Shown here one piece after another: positions 9,076 through 20,465 of a DNA stretch of 40,716 bases (position 1 is its first letter; each line of letters begins with the position of its first letter). The stretch is from Candidatus Cetobacterium colombiensis (GTDB taxonomy: Bacteria > Fusobacteriota > Fusobacteriia > Fusobacteriales > Fusobacteriaceae). The stretch is taken from the NCBI RefSeq assembly GCF_033962415.1, contig NZ_JAVIKH010000019.1, positions 1 through 40,716 of the forward strand, in the 5' to 3' direction. The position numbers were made by a program, and so were the translations under genes. The notes below the pieces were generated by a model that ran no database searches, was not told the DNA's origin, and saw nothing but the letters and a program-made list of their open reading frames with translations.

Positions 9076-9163
9076 GCCTGGGTGGCGGAATAGGTAGACG
9101 CACAGGACTTAAAATCCTGAGCTATCTGATAGCGTGCCGGTTCGATTCCGGCCCCAGGCACCA
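9076..9163 (+). tRNA. tRNA-Leu (TAA)
   Basis: Acceptor GCCTGGG pairs with CCCAGGC. The anticodon loop CTTAAAA has anticodon TAA. There is a long variable arm (class II) and an encoded CCA. It is the first gene of the eleven-tRNA cluster. Confidence 0.97.
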
Positions 9164-9172
9164 CTTATATAT

Positions 9173-9248
9173 CGCGGGGTAGAGCAGTTGGCAGCTCGTC
9201 GGGCTCATAACCCGAAGGTCGTTGGTTCGAATCCAGCCCCCGCCACCA
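9173..9248 (+). tRNA. Initiator tRNA-fMet (CAT)
   Basis: The anticodon is CAT. Initiator hallmarks are visible: no Watson-Crick pair at 1-72 (C against C), three G-C pairs next to the anticodon loop (GGG/CCC), and a purine-pyrimidine A11-T24 pair in the D stem. CCA is encoded. This distinguishes it from the second CAT tRNA at 9527. Confidence 0.93.
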
Positions 9249-9279
9249 AAACAATTAAATAGTAAAGATGGAATAATAT

Positions 9280-9355
9280 GCGGGAGTAGCTCAGTTGGTA
9301 GAGCGTCAGCCTTCCAAGCTGAATGTCGCGAGTTCGACCCTCGTCTCCCGCTCCA
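9280..9355 (+). tRNA. tRNA-Gly (TCC)
   Basis: Acceptor GCGGGAG pairs with CTCCCGC. The anticodon loop CTTCCAA has anticodon TCC, and CCA is encoded. Confidence 0.97.
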
Positions 9356-9362
9356 TACAAAT

Positions 9363-9438
9363 GCGTCATTAGCTCAGATGGTAGAGCACACGACTTTTAA
9401 TCGTGTTGTCACTGGTTCGAGCCCAGTATGACGCACCA
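9363..9438 (+). tRNA. tRNA-Lys (TTT)
   Basis: Acceptor GCGTCAT pairs with ATGACGC. The anticodon loop CTTTTAA has anticodon TTT, and CCA is encoded. The body closely resembles the tRNA-Asn at the window start. Confidence 0.97.
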
Positions 9439-9444
9439 TCTTAT

Positions 9445-9521
<77 letters not shown>

Positions 9522-9526
9522 TAAAC

Positions 9527-9603
9527 GGATCCATAGCTCAGTTGGTTAGAGCACTCGGCTCATAACCGAGTGGTCGCTGGTTCGACTCCAGCTGGATCCA
9601 CCA
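9527..9603 (+). tRNA. tRNA-Met (CAT), elongator
   Basis: Acceptor GGATCCA pairs fully with TGGATCC, so it is not an initiator. The anticodon loop is CTCATAA. It is called elongator Met. A lysidine-modified tRNA-Ile2 (CAT) cannot be fully excluded from the gene sequence alone. Confidence 0.9.
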
Positions 9604-9610
9604 CTCACCT

Positions 9611-9685
9611 GCCCCGTTCGTTCAGTGGTAAGGACAATAGATTTTCACTCTATAAACAGGGGTTCGATTCCCCTACGGGGTACCA
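9611..9685 (+). tRNA. tRNA-Glu (TTC)
   Basis: Acceptor GCCCCGT pairs with ACGGGGT, giving a G-U pair at 1-72. The anticodon loop TTTTCAC has anticodon TTC, and CCA is encoded. Confidence 0.95.
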
Positions 9686-9692
9686 TTAATAT

Positions 9693-9776
9693 GGAAGGTT
9701 ATCCTAACTGGTAAGGAACCGGTCTTGAAAACCGGCGTCGCAAGACTTCAGAGTTCGAGTCTCTGACCTTCCGCCA
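9693..9776 (+). tRNA. tRNA-Ser (TGA)
   Basis: Acceptor GGAAGGT pairs with ACCTTCC. The anticodon loop CTTGAAA has anticodon TGA. The variable arm is extended and CCA is encoded. Confidence 0.95.
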
Positions 9777-9809
9777 TTTTAAAGGTACCTATAGCAGGTA
9801 ACAAAAGAT

Positions 9810-9885
9810 GCCCAGATAGCTCAGTCGGTAGAGCAGGGGACTGAAAATCCCCGTGTCGGTGGTTCGATTCCGCCTCTGGGCACCA
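9810..9885 (+). tRNA. tRNA-Phe (GAA)
   Basis: Acceptor GCCCAGA pairs with TCTGGGC. The anticodon loop CTGAAAA has anticodon GAA, and CCA is encoded. Its cognate synthetase genes pheST lie about 10 kb downstream. Confidence 0.97.
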
Positions 9886-9900
9886 CTAAAAAATCTATAA

Positions 9901-9976
9901 GGAAGCATAGCTCAGTTGGGAGAGCACCTGCCTTACAAGCAGGGGGTCACTGGTTCAAGTCCAGTTGTTTCCACCA
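9901..9976 (+). tRNA. tRNA-Val (TAC)
   Basis: Acceptor GGAAGCA pairs with TGTTTCC with one G-U pair. The anticodon loop CTTACAA has anticodon TAC, and CCA is encoded. Confidence 0.96.
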
Positions 9977-9979
9977 TAT

Positions 9980-10056
9980 GGGGGTGTAGCTCAGTTGGTT
10001 AGAGCGCATGCCTGTCACGCATGAGGTCGCGAGTTCGACCCTCGTCACTCCCGCCA
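9980..10056 (+). tRNA. tRNA-Asp (GTC)
   Basis: Acceptor GGGGGTG pairs with CACTCCC with one G-U pair. The anticodon loop CTGTCAC has anticodon GTC, and CCA is encoded. It is the last tRNA of the cluster. Confidence 0.97.
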
Positions 10057-10070
10057 TTAAAAAGATTTTT

Positions 10071-10098
10071 AAAGATGTAGAAATACATCTTTTTTTTT
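10071..10098 (+). terminator. Rho-independent terminator of the tRNA cluster
   Basis: A perfect 9-bp stem AAAGATGTA/TACATCTTT with a GAAA tetraloop is followed by a T run, 15 bp after tRNA-Asp. Confidence 0.92.
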
Positions 10099-10126
10099 AT
10101 ATTTTTATATAAATTAAGAATAATAA

Positions 10127-10153
10127 AAAGGACAGAATTTAATTCTGTCCTTT
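10127..10153 (-). terminator. Terminator of the nupC-type gene
   Basis: A 13-bp perfect inverted repeat, AAAGGACAGAATT and its complement, is centred on one T at 10140. On the minus strand it follows the transporter stop by 15 bp and runs into TTTTTATT. The + strand side is less T-rich, so it mainly serves the minus strand. Confidence 0.88.
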
Positions 10154-10168
10154 CATAATTAAAGTATT

Positions 10169-11380
10169 TTAGAAGAATACACCTGCTATAACACCATTTA
10201 AAAGTGAAGCAAGGAATCCAGCTAAAACTGCTCTCATACCAACTTGTGCAATCTCACTTCTTCTATTAGGAGCAAGGGCACCTAAAGCACCAATTTGAAG
10301 ACCTAGCGATGCAACGTTAGCAAAACCAAGTAAAGCAAAACTCATAATAGCAATTGTTTTTTCAGAAAGTCCTGCTAGATTTTTTGTAAAATCAACATAT
10401 GCAACAAATTCATTTAAAACCATTTTCTGTCCAAGTAAACTACCTGTATAAACAGCTTCATTCCATGGAATTCCCATAGCGAAAGTTATTGGAGCAAAAA
10501 TATATCCTAATATAATTTGAAGAGTTATTTTAATTCCGAATAAATCACCGATACCACCAAGAATCATATTAACTAAAGAAACTAAAGCAATGAAAGAAAT
10601 CAATATAGCTCCAATGATAAGAGCAATATTCATACCATCAATGGTACCTTTTGCAGCAGCTTCAATAACATTAACTGAATCACTTTTTGTAAACTCAATT
10701 TTTTCTTCATCTTCATCAGATTGAGTTTCAGGCATTATTAATTTAGCAAAAACAAGTCCACTTGGGGCAGCCATAAAAGATCCTGCAATTAGGTACTTCA
10801 TTGGAACTCCAAGAGCTGCATAGGCTGCAAGGGTAGAACCAGAAACAGATGCTACTCCACATGTTAAAACAGCAAAAAGTTGTGATCTACTTAAATTTGC
10901 AATATAAGGTTTTATAACTAAAGGAGCTTCTGTTTGACCTAAGAAAATATTAGCAGCAGCAGAAACAGATTCGGCATCTTTAGTTCCAAGTAACTTAGAA
11001 ATTCCTCCACCAATATATTTTATAACCAATTGCATAATTCCTAGATGATATAAAACAGATATTAAAGCACCAAAGAAAATAATAAGTGGTAAAACATTAA
11101 AAGCAAAAACGAATGCAATGTTCGTTCCAGGAGAGTATAATCCTCCAAATACAAATTGTATTCCTTCGTTAGCTTGAGCAATTACTTTATTAAAACCATT
11201 TGAAACAGATTCTAGTATGTAAGCTCCACCAGATGTTTTCATAACAATAAATGCAAAAACAAATTGAAGTGCAAAACCAGCAACAATAGTCCTCCATTTA
11301 ATGTTTTTTCTATCGTAAGATAGAAGATAACCTAAAAATAAAATTACAAAAATCCCGAATATACTTCTCAGTATAGACAC
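10169..11380 (-). CDS. nupC: NupC-type concentrative nucleoside transporter (CNT family)
   Basis: The 403-residue inner-membrane protein should import nucleosides with H+ or Na+. It shows the CNT family layout: three N-terminal helices, re-entrant loops, and the substrate-site signature NIFLGQTEAPLVIKPY (about 143-158). Later come SGSTLAAYAALGVPMKYLI and the C-terminal GFANVASLGLQIGALG. The length fits bacterial NupC (about 400). The start is taken as GTG 11380, because AGAGGAG at 11389-11395 lies 8 nt upstream and no better in-frame ATG is present. A perfect hairpin sits in its upstream region (11411-11430). It is the only minus-strand gene between the tRNA cluster and the gyr operon. The coupling ion is not decided. 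Confidence 0.93.
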   Translation of the reverse strand: MSILRSIFGIFVILFLGYLLSYDRKNIKWRTIVAGFALQFVFAFIVMKTSGGAYILESVSNGFNKVIAQANEGIQFVFGGLYSPGTNIAFVFAFNVLPLIIFFGALISVLYHLGIMQLVIKYIGGGISKLLGTKDAESVSAAANIFLGQTEAPLVIKPYIANLSRSQLFAVLTCGVASVSGSTLAAYAALGVPMKYLIAGSFMAAPSGLVFAKLIMPETQSDEDEEKIEFTKSDSVNVIEAAAKGTIDGMNIALIIGAILISFIALVSLVNMILGGIGDLFGIKITLQIILGYIFAPITFAMGIPWNEAVYTGSLLGQKMVLNEFVAYVDFTKNLAGLSEKTIAIMSFALLGFANVASLGLQIGALGALAPNRRSEIAQVGMRAVLAGFLASLLNGVIAGVFF

Positions 11381-11410
11381 ATTACCAGCTCCTCTACAAC
11401 TATAATATTA

Positions 11411-11430
11411 TTTTGATATTACTATCAAAA
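11411..11430. repeat. Inverted repeat in the nupC upstream region
   Basis: TTTTGATA and TATCAAAA form a perfect 8-bp inverted repeat around TTAC. It lies about 16 bp upstream of the nupC ribosome site, so it could be a repressor operator or a 5' UTR hairpin. No specific regulator is assigned. Confidence 0.55.
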
Positions 11431-11860
11431 ATTACTTTATCCTTTTAATTATATTCTAAAATATATAATATACATAGGACAAGTTGCCTAGTAAAAAAAT
11501 ATATATGTATACGTACAAAAATAAAAATAAAAAAATAAGAATATTTAAATTTATAAATATTACAAAAAAAACTTAAATAAAACTAAAAGTTTTAAAAAAA
11601 ACAGAAAATAATAATAATGTACATTTTTTTTTGTAATAAATTTAAAGCAATTTTGTGATTAAAATATTAAAAAAATAAGAAAATAAAATAAAACAAAAGA
11701 ATTAAAAACACACTTTTTGTATGTATATTGAAAAAAATAAAAAAAATAAAAAAACATAGAAAAAATAATAGTTTTTTAAAGAGGATAGCTCATGGAACCA
11801 TTAGAAATATTATAGAAATAAAGTCAGTTTTATGGTAAAATATATAATAGACTAAAAATA
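11431..11860. other. AT-rich spacer with no recognised gene
   Basis: This spacer between the transporter and yaaA is dominated by A and T runs. I see no ORF of useful length, no tRNA and no DnaA-box cluster. A -10-like TATAAT at 11843-11848 (with only a poor -35) and the yaaA ribosome site at 11865-11870 lie at its downstream end, so the yaaA-recF-gyrBA transcript may start near 11855. An eight-codon ORF at 11793-11816 is too short to judge. Confidence 0.5.
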
Positions 11861-11875
11861 TTTTAGGAGGTAAAA

Positions 11876-12082
11876 ATGCAAGAGATTAAAATTTCCACAG
11901 AGTTTATTAAATTAGATCAATTTCTTAAATTTACTGGTGAAATTGGTACTGGTGGACAAGCTAAAGAGCTTATTTTAGATGGTCAAGTTAAAGTTAATGG
12001 AGAAATAGAAGAAAGACGTGGAAAAAAACTATATCCTGGAGATAAGGTTGAGTTTTTAGGGCTTTTATTTGTGGTAGCTTAA
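11876..12082 (+). CDS. yaaA: S4-domain RNA-binding protein YaaA/YbcJ type
   Basis: This 68-residue protein is a single S4 domain: IKLDQFLKFTGEIGTGGQAK, then LILDGQVKVNGEIEERRGKK, then LYPGDKVEFLG. The small S4 protein is conserved immediately upstream of recF in many bacteria and probably binds structured RNA such as rRNA; its exact role is unclear. A strong AGGAGG at 11865-11870 precedes ATG 11876. It is the first gene of the recF-gyrBA run, 29 bp before recF. Confidence 0.92.
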   Translation: MQEIKISTEFIKLDQFLKFTGEIGTGGQAKELILDGQVKVNGEIEERRGKKLYPGDKVEFLGLLFVVA

Positions 12083-12111
12083 TTTTATTACAATTTTGAG
12101 GTGAAAAAATA

Positions 12112-13189
12112 TTGGAAATTCTTGAAATGAACTACATAAACTTTAGAAATCTTGAAGATAGAAATATTCAGTTTTCTCCAAGATTTAATCTGTTTTTTGG
12201 AAAAAATGGTCAGGGAAAAACAAGTATATTAGAAGCTATTTATTTTAGTGCAACAGGGAAAAGTTTTAGAACCTCAAAAAATATAGAATTGATAAAATAC
12301 AATAAAGATAAAATGGGAAGTTATATTTCTTATAGAGATTTGATTTCAGAAAAAACTTTGAGTGTTAAAATTGATAGAAAACAAAAAGAGTATAAATACA
12401 ATGGAAAAAAAACATCATTTGATGAATTTTATGGGAAACTCAATATAATAACTTTTATACCAGAAGATATAGAACTTATTGTAGGGAGTCCAAGTTTTAG
12501 AAGAAGTTTTTTTGATGCAGAAATAGCTCAAAGTAACTATGAATATTTTAAAAATTTAAAAGATTATAACAAAATTCTTAAAATAAGAAATAAATATTTA
12601 AAAGAAAAGAATATAAAAAATGATATTTTTCCAATTTATGAAGATGAATTTATAAAACTAGCAGCAAAAATAATTTTAAAAAGAATAGAGTATGTAAAGA
12701 ATATATCTATAATATTGAATCTAAACTATAGAAAACTTTTTGACGATAAAAAGGAATTGAGCTTGAAATATGATAGTTTTATTGGCGAATTTAAGGGAAT
12801 GAGTTTAATAGACTTAGAAGAAAAGATAAAAGTAATAATAAAAGAGTTTAGATATCAAGAATTAAAATATGGTTATTCAATGGTTGGTCCTCAAAGAGAT
12901 GATTTTAAATTTCTATTAAATGAAAAAGAGGCCAAGTCGTATTCATCTCAAGGAGAGAAAAAATCTATAATTTTTTCTTTAAAACTTTCAGAGATAGACA
13001 TGATAATAAGAGAAAAAAGAGAAACACCTATTTTTTTAATAGATGATATCTCATCATATTTTGACTCTATAAGAAAAGATAATATCATTAATTATTTAAA
13101 AAGAAGAGAATTACAGGTTTTTATAAGTTCTACAACTGATTTAAATATAGAATCGAAAAACTTTAAGATTGATAAAGGAGAGATTCAAG

Positions 13190-13212
<23 letters not shown>
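12112..13212 (+). CDS. recF: DNA replication and repair protein RecF
   Basis: RecF is an SMC-like ATPase that works with RecO and RecR to load RecA at single-strand gaps. The 366-residue protein starts at TTG 12112 behind GAGGTG (12098-12103). This gives MEILEMNYINFRN, matching the conserved RecF start, whereas ATG 12127 would cut the first strand. Walker A is GKNGQGKT (30-37). The ABC-type signature YSSQGEKKS and Walker B IFLIDDIS lie near the C-terminus. The usual SELD after Walker B reads SSYFD here. It overlaps the next gene by 23 nt. Confidence 0.96.
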
Positions 13213-15649
<2,437 letters not shown>

Positions 15650-15684
15650 CAGTAATAAAAAGAATGTTCTAGGAGGAAAAAAGA

Positions 15685-18138
15685 ATGTCTAACGTGAATA
15701 ATAGATATATAGAGGAAGAATTAAAGCAATCCTATCTAGATTACTCTATGAGTGTAATAGTTAGTAGAGCATTACCAGATGTAAGAGATGGATTAAAACC
15801 AGTACATAGAAGAATTTTATTTGCTATGAATGAAATGGGAATGACAAGTGATAAGCCGTATAAAAAATCAGCTAGAATTGTTGGAGAAGTTTTAGGAAAA
15901 TATCATCCACATGGAGATTCAGCGGTATATAATACTATGGTTAGAATGGCTCAAAATTTTGCTTATAGATATGAGCTTGTAGATGGTCATGGAAACTTTG
16001 GTTCAATAGATGGAGATTCAGCAGCAGCAATGAGATATACGGAAGCTAGAATGTCTAAAATAAGTAATGAACTTTTAGAAGATATTGATAAAGATACAAT
16101 TGATTTTAGAAAAAACTTTGATGATTCATTAGATGAACCGATTGTATTACCTGCAAAACTTCCAAATCTTTTATTAAATGGAGCTACAGGAATTGCAGTA
16201 GGAATGGCAACGAATATACCTCCACATAACTTAGGTGAAGTTATAGATGGAATACTAGCTTTAATAGAAAACAAAGATATAACTCCAGTTGAATTAATGG
16301 GATACATAAAAGGTCCAGATTTTCCTACAGGTGGAATAATAGATGGAGAAGCTGGAATTTATGATGCTTATACTACAGGTAGAGGAAGAGTTAGAGTTAG
16401 AGGAAAAATTGAAATAGAGGAAGCTAAAAATGGAAGACAAAGTCTTATAATAAAAGAGATTCCTTACCAATTAAATAAATCTTCTTTAATAGAAAAAATA
16501 GCTAACTTAGTAAAAGAAAAGAAAATCGTAGGAATATCTGATTTAAGAGATGAATCTGATAGAGATGGAATTAGAGTTGTAATAGAACTAAAAAAAGGAG
16601 AAGAACCTGAATTAGTTTTAAACTCTTTATATAAATATACTGAACTTCAAACTACATTTGGAATTATAATGTTAGCATTAGTTAATAATGTTCCAAGAGT
16701 TTTAAATTTAAAAGAAATTTTAGAAGAATATTTAAAACATAGATTTGAAGTTGTAACAAGAAGAACTAAGTTTAATTTAAATAAAGCTGAAAGAAGAGAT
16801 CATCTTTTAAAAGGATTTATAATTGCTCTTGAAAATATTGATAGAGTTATTGAAATTGTAAGAGGATCTTCAGATGGAAATGAGGCTAGATTATCTTTAA
16901 TTGATAAATATGGATTCAGTGAAGAGCAAGCTAAAGCTATATTAGATATGAAATTACAAAGGCTTACAGGACTTGAAAGAGATAAAATAGATAGAGAACA
17001 TGAAGAATTAAAAGCGTTAATTATTGAATTAAATGAAATTTTAGCAGATGATAATAAAATCTATGAAATTATTCAAGATGAATTAAACGAAATAAAAAAT
17101 AAATATAATGATCCAAGAAGAACAAAAATAGAAAAAGAAAGATTAGAAATAAGACCAGAGGATCTAATAAAAGATGATAGCGTTCTTGTTACTGTTACAA
17201 ATAGAGGATATGTAAAAAGAATGGAGCTTGATAAATATAAGGCTCAAAAAAGAGGTGGAAAAGGAGTTTCAACTCAAAATACTATAGAAGATGACTTTGT
17301 TGAGAGAATGGAAGTTATGTCAAATCTAGATACAATGATGATCTTTACAGATAAAGGTAGAGTTTTCCACTTAAAAGTTTATCAAATTCCAGAATCTTCA
17401 AAGCAGGCTAGAGGAAGACTTATAGGAAACTTAATCAAATTAAAGGAAGATGAGAAAGTTAGAGAAATAATAAAAATAAGAGAGTTTAGCCAAGATAAAG
17501 AGCTTGTATTTGTAACTAGAGATGGAATGGTTAAGAAAACAAATTTAAGTGAATATAAAAATATAAATACTGCAGGATTAAAAGCTATAAAGTTAAGAGA
17601 TGGTGACGATATAATATTCGTAGGAATTTTACCAGTTGAGTCTAAGGAACAGATTTTCTTAGCAACAAAATTAGGACACTCAATAAGATTCTCTAAAGAT
17701 GATGTAAGACCAACAGGAAGAGATACTAGTGGAGTAAAAGGAATCTCTCTTAGAGCTAAAGATAAAGTGATATCAGCACTTTTAATAGATGATGCAGCAA
17801 ATGAAACAATCTTAACTATAACAGAAAGTGGATATGGAAAAAGAACAAGAGTAGATGAATATCCATTACAATCAAGAAGTGGAAAAGGTGTTATAAATAT
17901 AAGATGTAGTGATAAAAATGGAGAAGTTGTAGCAGTAAAACCAGTTAAAGATGAAGAGGAATTAATGGTAATCACATCTTCTGGAATTGTTATAAGAACT
18001 TCAGTTAATCAAATCTCTATAATTGGAAGAGCAACTCAAGGTGTAAAAATTATGAGAGTAAATGAATCTGAATCTGAAAAAGTAGTTTCAATAGCAAGCT
18101 TCAAAGAAGAAGAAACAGAAGACGCAACTCAAGAATAA
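15685..18138 (+). CDS. gyrA: DNA gyrase subunit A
   Basis: GyrA is the breakage-reunion subunit, 817 residues. The catalytic tyrosine is Tyr118 in [13 protein letters not shown]. The winged-helix region has [17 protein letters not shown], so the quinolone-determining positions read Ser79 (E. coli 83) and Asn83 (E. coli Asp87). The C-terminal DNA-wrapping propeller contains the GyrA-box as QKRGGKG at about 521-527, a mild variant of QRRGGKG that identifies gyrase rather than topoisomerase IV. The strong AGGAGG site precedes ATG 15685, 46 bp after gyrB. The acidic tail ([10 protein letters not shown]) is usual. Confidence 0.98.
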   Translation: MSNVNNRYIEEELKQSYLDYSMSVIVSRALPDVRDGLKPVHRRILFAMNEMGMTSDKPYKKSARIVGEVLGKYHPHGDSAVYNTMVRMAQNFAYRYELVDGHGNFGSIDGDSAAAMRYTEARMSKISNELLEDIDKDTIDFRKNFDDSLDEPIVLPAKLPNLLLNGATGIAVGMATNIPPHNLGEVIDGILALIENKDITPVELMGYIKGPDFPTGGIIDGEAGIYDAYTTGRGRVRVRGKIEIEEAKNGRQSLIIKEIPYQLNKSSLIEKIANLVKEKKIVGISDLRDESDRDGIRVVIELKKGEEPELVLNSLYKYTELQTTFGIIMLALVNNVPRVLNLKEILEEYLKHRFEVVTRRTKFNLNKAERRDHLLKGFIIALENIDRVIEIVRGSSDGNEARLSLIDKYGFSEEQAKAILDMKLQRLTGLERDKIDREHEELKALIIELNEILADDNKIYEIIQDELNEIKNKYNDPRRTKIEKERLEIRPEDLIKDDSVLVTVTNRGYVKRMELDKYKAQKRGGKGVSTQNTIEDDFVERMEVMSNLDTMMIFTDKGRVFHLKVYQIPESSKQARGRLIGNLIKLKEDEKVREIIKIREFSQDKELVFVTRDGMVKKTNLSEYKNINTAGLKAIKLRDGDDIIFVGILPVESKEQIFLATKLGHSIRFSKDDVRPTGRDTSGVKGISLRAKDKVISALLIDDAANETILTITESGYGKRTRVDEYPLQSRSGKGVINIRCSDKNGEVVAVKPVKDEEELMVITSSGIVIRTSVNQISIIGRATQGVKIMRVNESESEKVVSIASFKEEETEDATQE

Positions 18139-18162
18139 TTTAAGTCTATAGGAGGAGTTATT

Positions 18163-18936
18163 ATGAAAAAAGTTTTAGTTGTATTTGGAGAAGGATCGAA
18201 AAAAAATGCATTAATAGATAGTGCAATATTTTTTAAAGAAAAATTTGGATACGAAATAGTTCCCTTATATGTAAGAGACGTTAGAAGGGATGAAATTATA
18301 CCAGCAACAATGGATGGAATGATAGTAAACTTAAGTAATAACTCCTTTACTCAAGAAAGAGATGCTTTTGAAGAGGAAGAAGTTAATCATTTAAAAGAAA
18401 AACTTAGAATTAAAGGTGTTTATTCAACTTTAAATGTAGAATTTGGATTTCCTTGGGATATAATAAAAGAGTATATGAAATCTGCAGATTTATTAATATT
18501 TGAAAAAGGTGAAGCTTTATCAGAATCAGCAATTACAGTTTTAAAAAATCATTTTAAACCTATGATAATGCTTGGAGATAAAGCAATAACATCTTTAGAA
18601 AATGTTGGAATTTCTAGTGATGATGGAGTAAAAATAAATAAAAGTACATTTTCTTTTATAAATATTTTTCCTGAAATAAAAGATTTTAAAATGCTAACAT
18701 TACTTTATGTTATAGAAAATAATACTTTATTAAAGTATTTAAAAGATAAAGGGAAAAATGTTGAGTATAAAAATTTTGATGGAGAAAACGCAAAAGAAGA
18801 TTATTTAGAAGAAATTAATAAATTAGATCTTTTAATAATGGGAAATCTTAGTAGAGGTTATTTCTTTGAAAAAATAACAGGTAAAAAAGGATTGAATATT
18901 ATGGAAAAATCTGAAACATCAATATTTATAGGATAA
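18163..18936 (+). CDS. Tandem Usp-fold-like protein, function unknown
   Basis: The 257-residue cytoplasmic protein has the alpha/beta pattern of two universal-stress-protein-like domains. The first starts KKVLVVFGEGSKKNALIDSA. The second ends LDLLIMGNLSRGYFFEKITG then NIMEKSETSIFIG, which matches the Usp C-terminal pattern of a hydrophobic strand, a G-x-x-x-R/G loop and a final strand. The ATP-binding G2-x-G9-x-G(S/T) signature is incomplete, so nucleotide binding is uncertain. AGGAGG precedes ATG 18163, 24 bp after gyrA with no terminator, so it is probably cotranscribed with gyrBA. Confidence 0.6.
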   Translation: MKKVLVVFGEGSKKNALIDSAIFFKEKFGYEIVPLYVRDVRRDEIIPATMDGMIVNLSNNSFTQERDAFEEEEVNHLKEKLRIKGVYSTLNVEFGFPWDIIKEYMKSADLLIFEKGEALSESAITVLKNHFKPMIMLGDKAITSLENVGISSDDGVKINKSTFSFINIFPEIKDFKMLTLLYVIENNTLLKYLKDKGKNVEYKNFDGENAKEDYLEEINKLDLLIMGNLSRGYFFEKITGKKGLNIMEKSETSIFIG

Positions 18937-18945
18937 ATAAAGAGT

Positions 18946-19407
18946 ATGAAAATATTAATAATTACAGATTCTCATGGAAACATGGGAAAAATATATGATA
19001 TAATAGAAGAAGAAAAGCCAAATGGGATTATTTGGACAGGAGATCATAGTTGGGATGGAGAAGAATGTTCTTTTGCATTTCCAGATATACAATTTTATAT
19101 TGTAAGAGGAAACTGTGATGTTTTTGATAGAAAGTTTAATGATAATGAAATATTAGATATAAATGGAATTAAAATATTTATAACACACGGGCATCTTTAT
19201 AATGTGAAAAAAGATCTTTTTGCATTAGAAGCAATGGCTGAAAAATATAAAGTTGATGCAGTTTGTTTTGGACATACTCATATTCCCTATTATTCTGAAA
19301 AAAATGGAATAAAGTACTTTAATCCAGGAGCATTAAAAGATAATAGATACGGAGTATTGATAATAAGAAATAAAGAGTTAACTTTTAAATATAAAGAGAT
19401 AAAATAA
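18946..19407 (+). CDS. YfcE/MJ0936-type metallophosphoesterase
   Basis: The 153-residue protein belongs to the calcineurin-like phosphoesterases. All metal-ligand motifs are present: DSHG (8-11), WTGDHSWD, VRGNCD, ITHGH and FGHTHIPYY. Small members of this family hydrolyse phosphodiesters or nucleotides with Mn2+ or Ni2+ in vitro; the physiological substrate is unknown. The start is 9 nt after the previous stop with only a weak ribosome site, so translation may be coupled to the Usp-like gene. One histidine of the usual DxH...GDxxD pattern is shifted (GDHSWD), which looks like normal family variation. Confidence 0.88.
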   Translation: MKILIITDSHGNMGKIYDIIEEEKPNGIIWTGDHSWDGEECSFAFPDIQFYIVRGNCDVFDRKFNDNEILDINGIKIFITHGHLYNVKKDLFALEAMAEKYKVDAVCFGHTHIPYYSEKNGIKYFNPGALKDNRYGVLIIRNKELTFKYKEIK

Positions 19408-19432
19408 TAAGCCTTGTTTTAGGAGGAAACAG

Positions 19433-20449
19433 ATGAAAAATAAGCTGAATGCTTTGAAGGATGAAGCTAGTTTAATTATCCAAAAAGCAACAACACTACA
19501 AGAAATTGATGAAATTAGAGTTAAGTACTTAGGGAAAAAAGGTGAATTCACAGAGGTTTCTAAGTCAATGAGAGATTTATCTCCTGAAGAAAGACCTGCT
19601 TTTGGACAGATGGTAAATGAAGTAAAAAATACTATAACAACTTTAATAGAAGAAAAAACAAATGAAATAAAAGAAAAAGTAAAAAAAGAACAGTTAGAAT
19701 CTGAAACGTTGGATATTTCATTACCTGGAAAAACAGTTTCAACGGGTGGTTTACATCCAATTACAGAAACTATGAATTTTTTAAAAAATATATTTGTAGA
19801 AATGGGATTTGATGTTGCTGAGGGACCAGAAGTAGAGTTTACTTCTTATAATTTTGATGCATTAAATATACCTGAAACACACCCATCAAGAGATTTACAA
19901 GATACGTTTTATATGAGTGAAAATGTAGTTTTAAGAACACATACATCACCAGTACAAGCTAGATATATGGAAAAACACCAGCCACCATTTAGAATGGTTT
20001 GCCCAGGTAAAGTTTATAGAAATGATTACGATATATCGCATACACCAATGTTCCACCAAATGGAAGGTTTAATGGTTGGTCCAGATGTTTCTTTTGCAAA
20101 CTTAAAAGCTATGCTAGAGCAGTTTGTAACAAGAGTTTTTGGAGAAACTAAAGTTAGATTTAGACCACACTTTTTCCCATTTACAGAGCCAAGTGCAGAA
20201 ATGGACGTACAATGTGTAATTTGTAAAGGTGAAGGATGCAGACTGTGTAAGCACAGTGGTTGGTTAGAAATAATGGGATGTGGAATGGTTGATCCAGCTG
20301 TTTTAGGAGCTGTTGGATACGATTCAGAAGAAGTATCAGGATTTGCATTTGGAATGGGAATTGAAAGAATTACAATGTTAAGATATGGGATTGATGATTT
20401 AAGAGCATTCTTTGAAAATGATGTAAGATTCCTAAAGCAATTTAAATAA
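19433..20449 (+). CDS. pheS: Phenylalanyl-tRNA synthetase alpha subunit
   Basis: PheS is the catalytic subunit of the (alpha-beta)2 synthetase that charges tRNA-Phe. The 338-residue protein has an N-terminal coiled-coil tRNA-binding arm (1-85). The class II core follows: motif 1 around HPITETMNFLKNIFVEMGFD, motif 2 around FRMVCPGKVYRNDYDISHTP (FHQMEG follows), and motif 3 FAFGMGIERITMLRYGIDDL. A CVICKGEGCRLCKHSGW segment has two CxxC pairs, seen in many bacterial PheS. AGGAGG precedes ATG 19433; pheT follows after 16 bp. Confidence 0.98.
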   Translation: MKNKLNALKDEASLIIQKATTLQEIDEIRVKYLGKKGEFTEVSKSMRDLSPEERPAFGQMVNEVKNTITTLIEEKTNEIKEKVKKEQLESETLDISLPGKTVSTGGLHPITETMNFLKNIFVEMGFDVAEGPEVEFTSYNFDALNIPETHPSRDLQDTFYMSENVVLRTHTSPVQARYMEKHQPPFRMVCPGKVYRNDYDISHTPMFHQMEGLMVGPDVSFANLKAMLEQFVTRVFGETKVRFRPHFFPFTEPSAEMDVQCVICKGEGCRLCKHSGWLEIMGCGMVDPAVLGAVGYDSEEVSGFAFGMGIERITMLRYGIDDLRAFFENDVRFLKQFK

Positions 20450-20465
20450 AAGGTGGAGGCATATA

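Noticed and set aside
9222..9431. A 69-codon + strand ORF within the tRNA cluster
   Set aside because: It runs through three tRNA genes, and its residues are simply translated T-arm and D-arm sequence.
11793..11816. Eight-codon ORF before yaaA as a leader peptide
   Set aside because: It has only a loosely placed GAGGA, no codon run pointing to attenuation, and no terminator/antiterminator pair.
11431..11860. Possible replication origin in the AT-rich spacer before yaaA
   Set aside because: The setting is suggestive, but I found no TTATCCACA-type boxes in either orientation and no dnaA or dnaN.
13169..13189. TTG 13169 as start of the DciA-like gene
   Set aside because: It lies upstream of the AAAGGAG ribosome site that fits ATG 13190.
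17382..17975. A 197-codon ORF antisense to gyrA
   Set aside because: It lies wholly within a conserved gene, has no ribosome site, and has the Ser/Leu/Ile-rich composition typical of a reverse frame of AT-rich coding DNA. The antisense ORFs at 15987-16307, 23790-24215 and 25117-25491 are the same kind.
19408..19432. T-box or attenuator upstream of pheS
   Set aside because: The gap after the preceding gene is only 25 bp and holds just the ribosome site.
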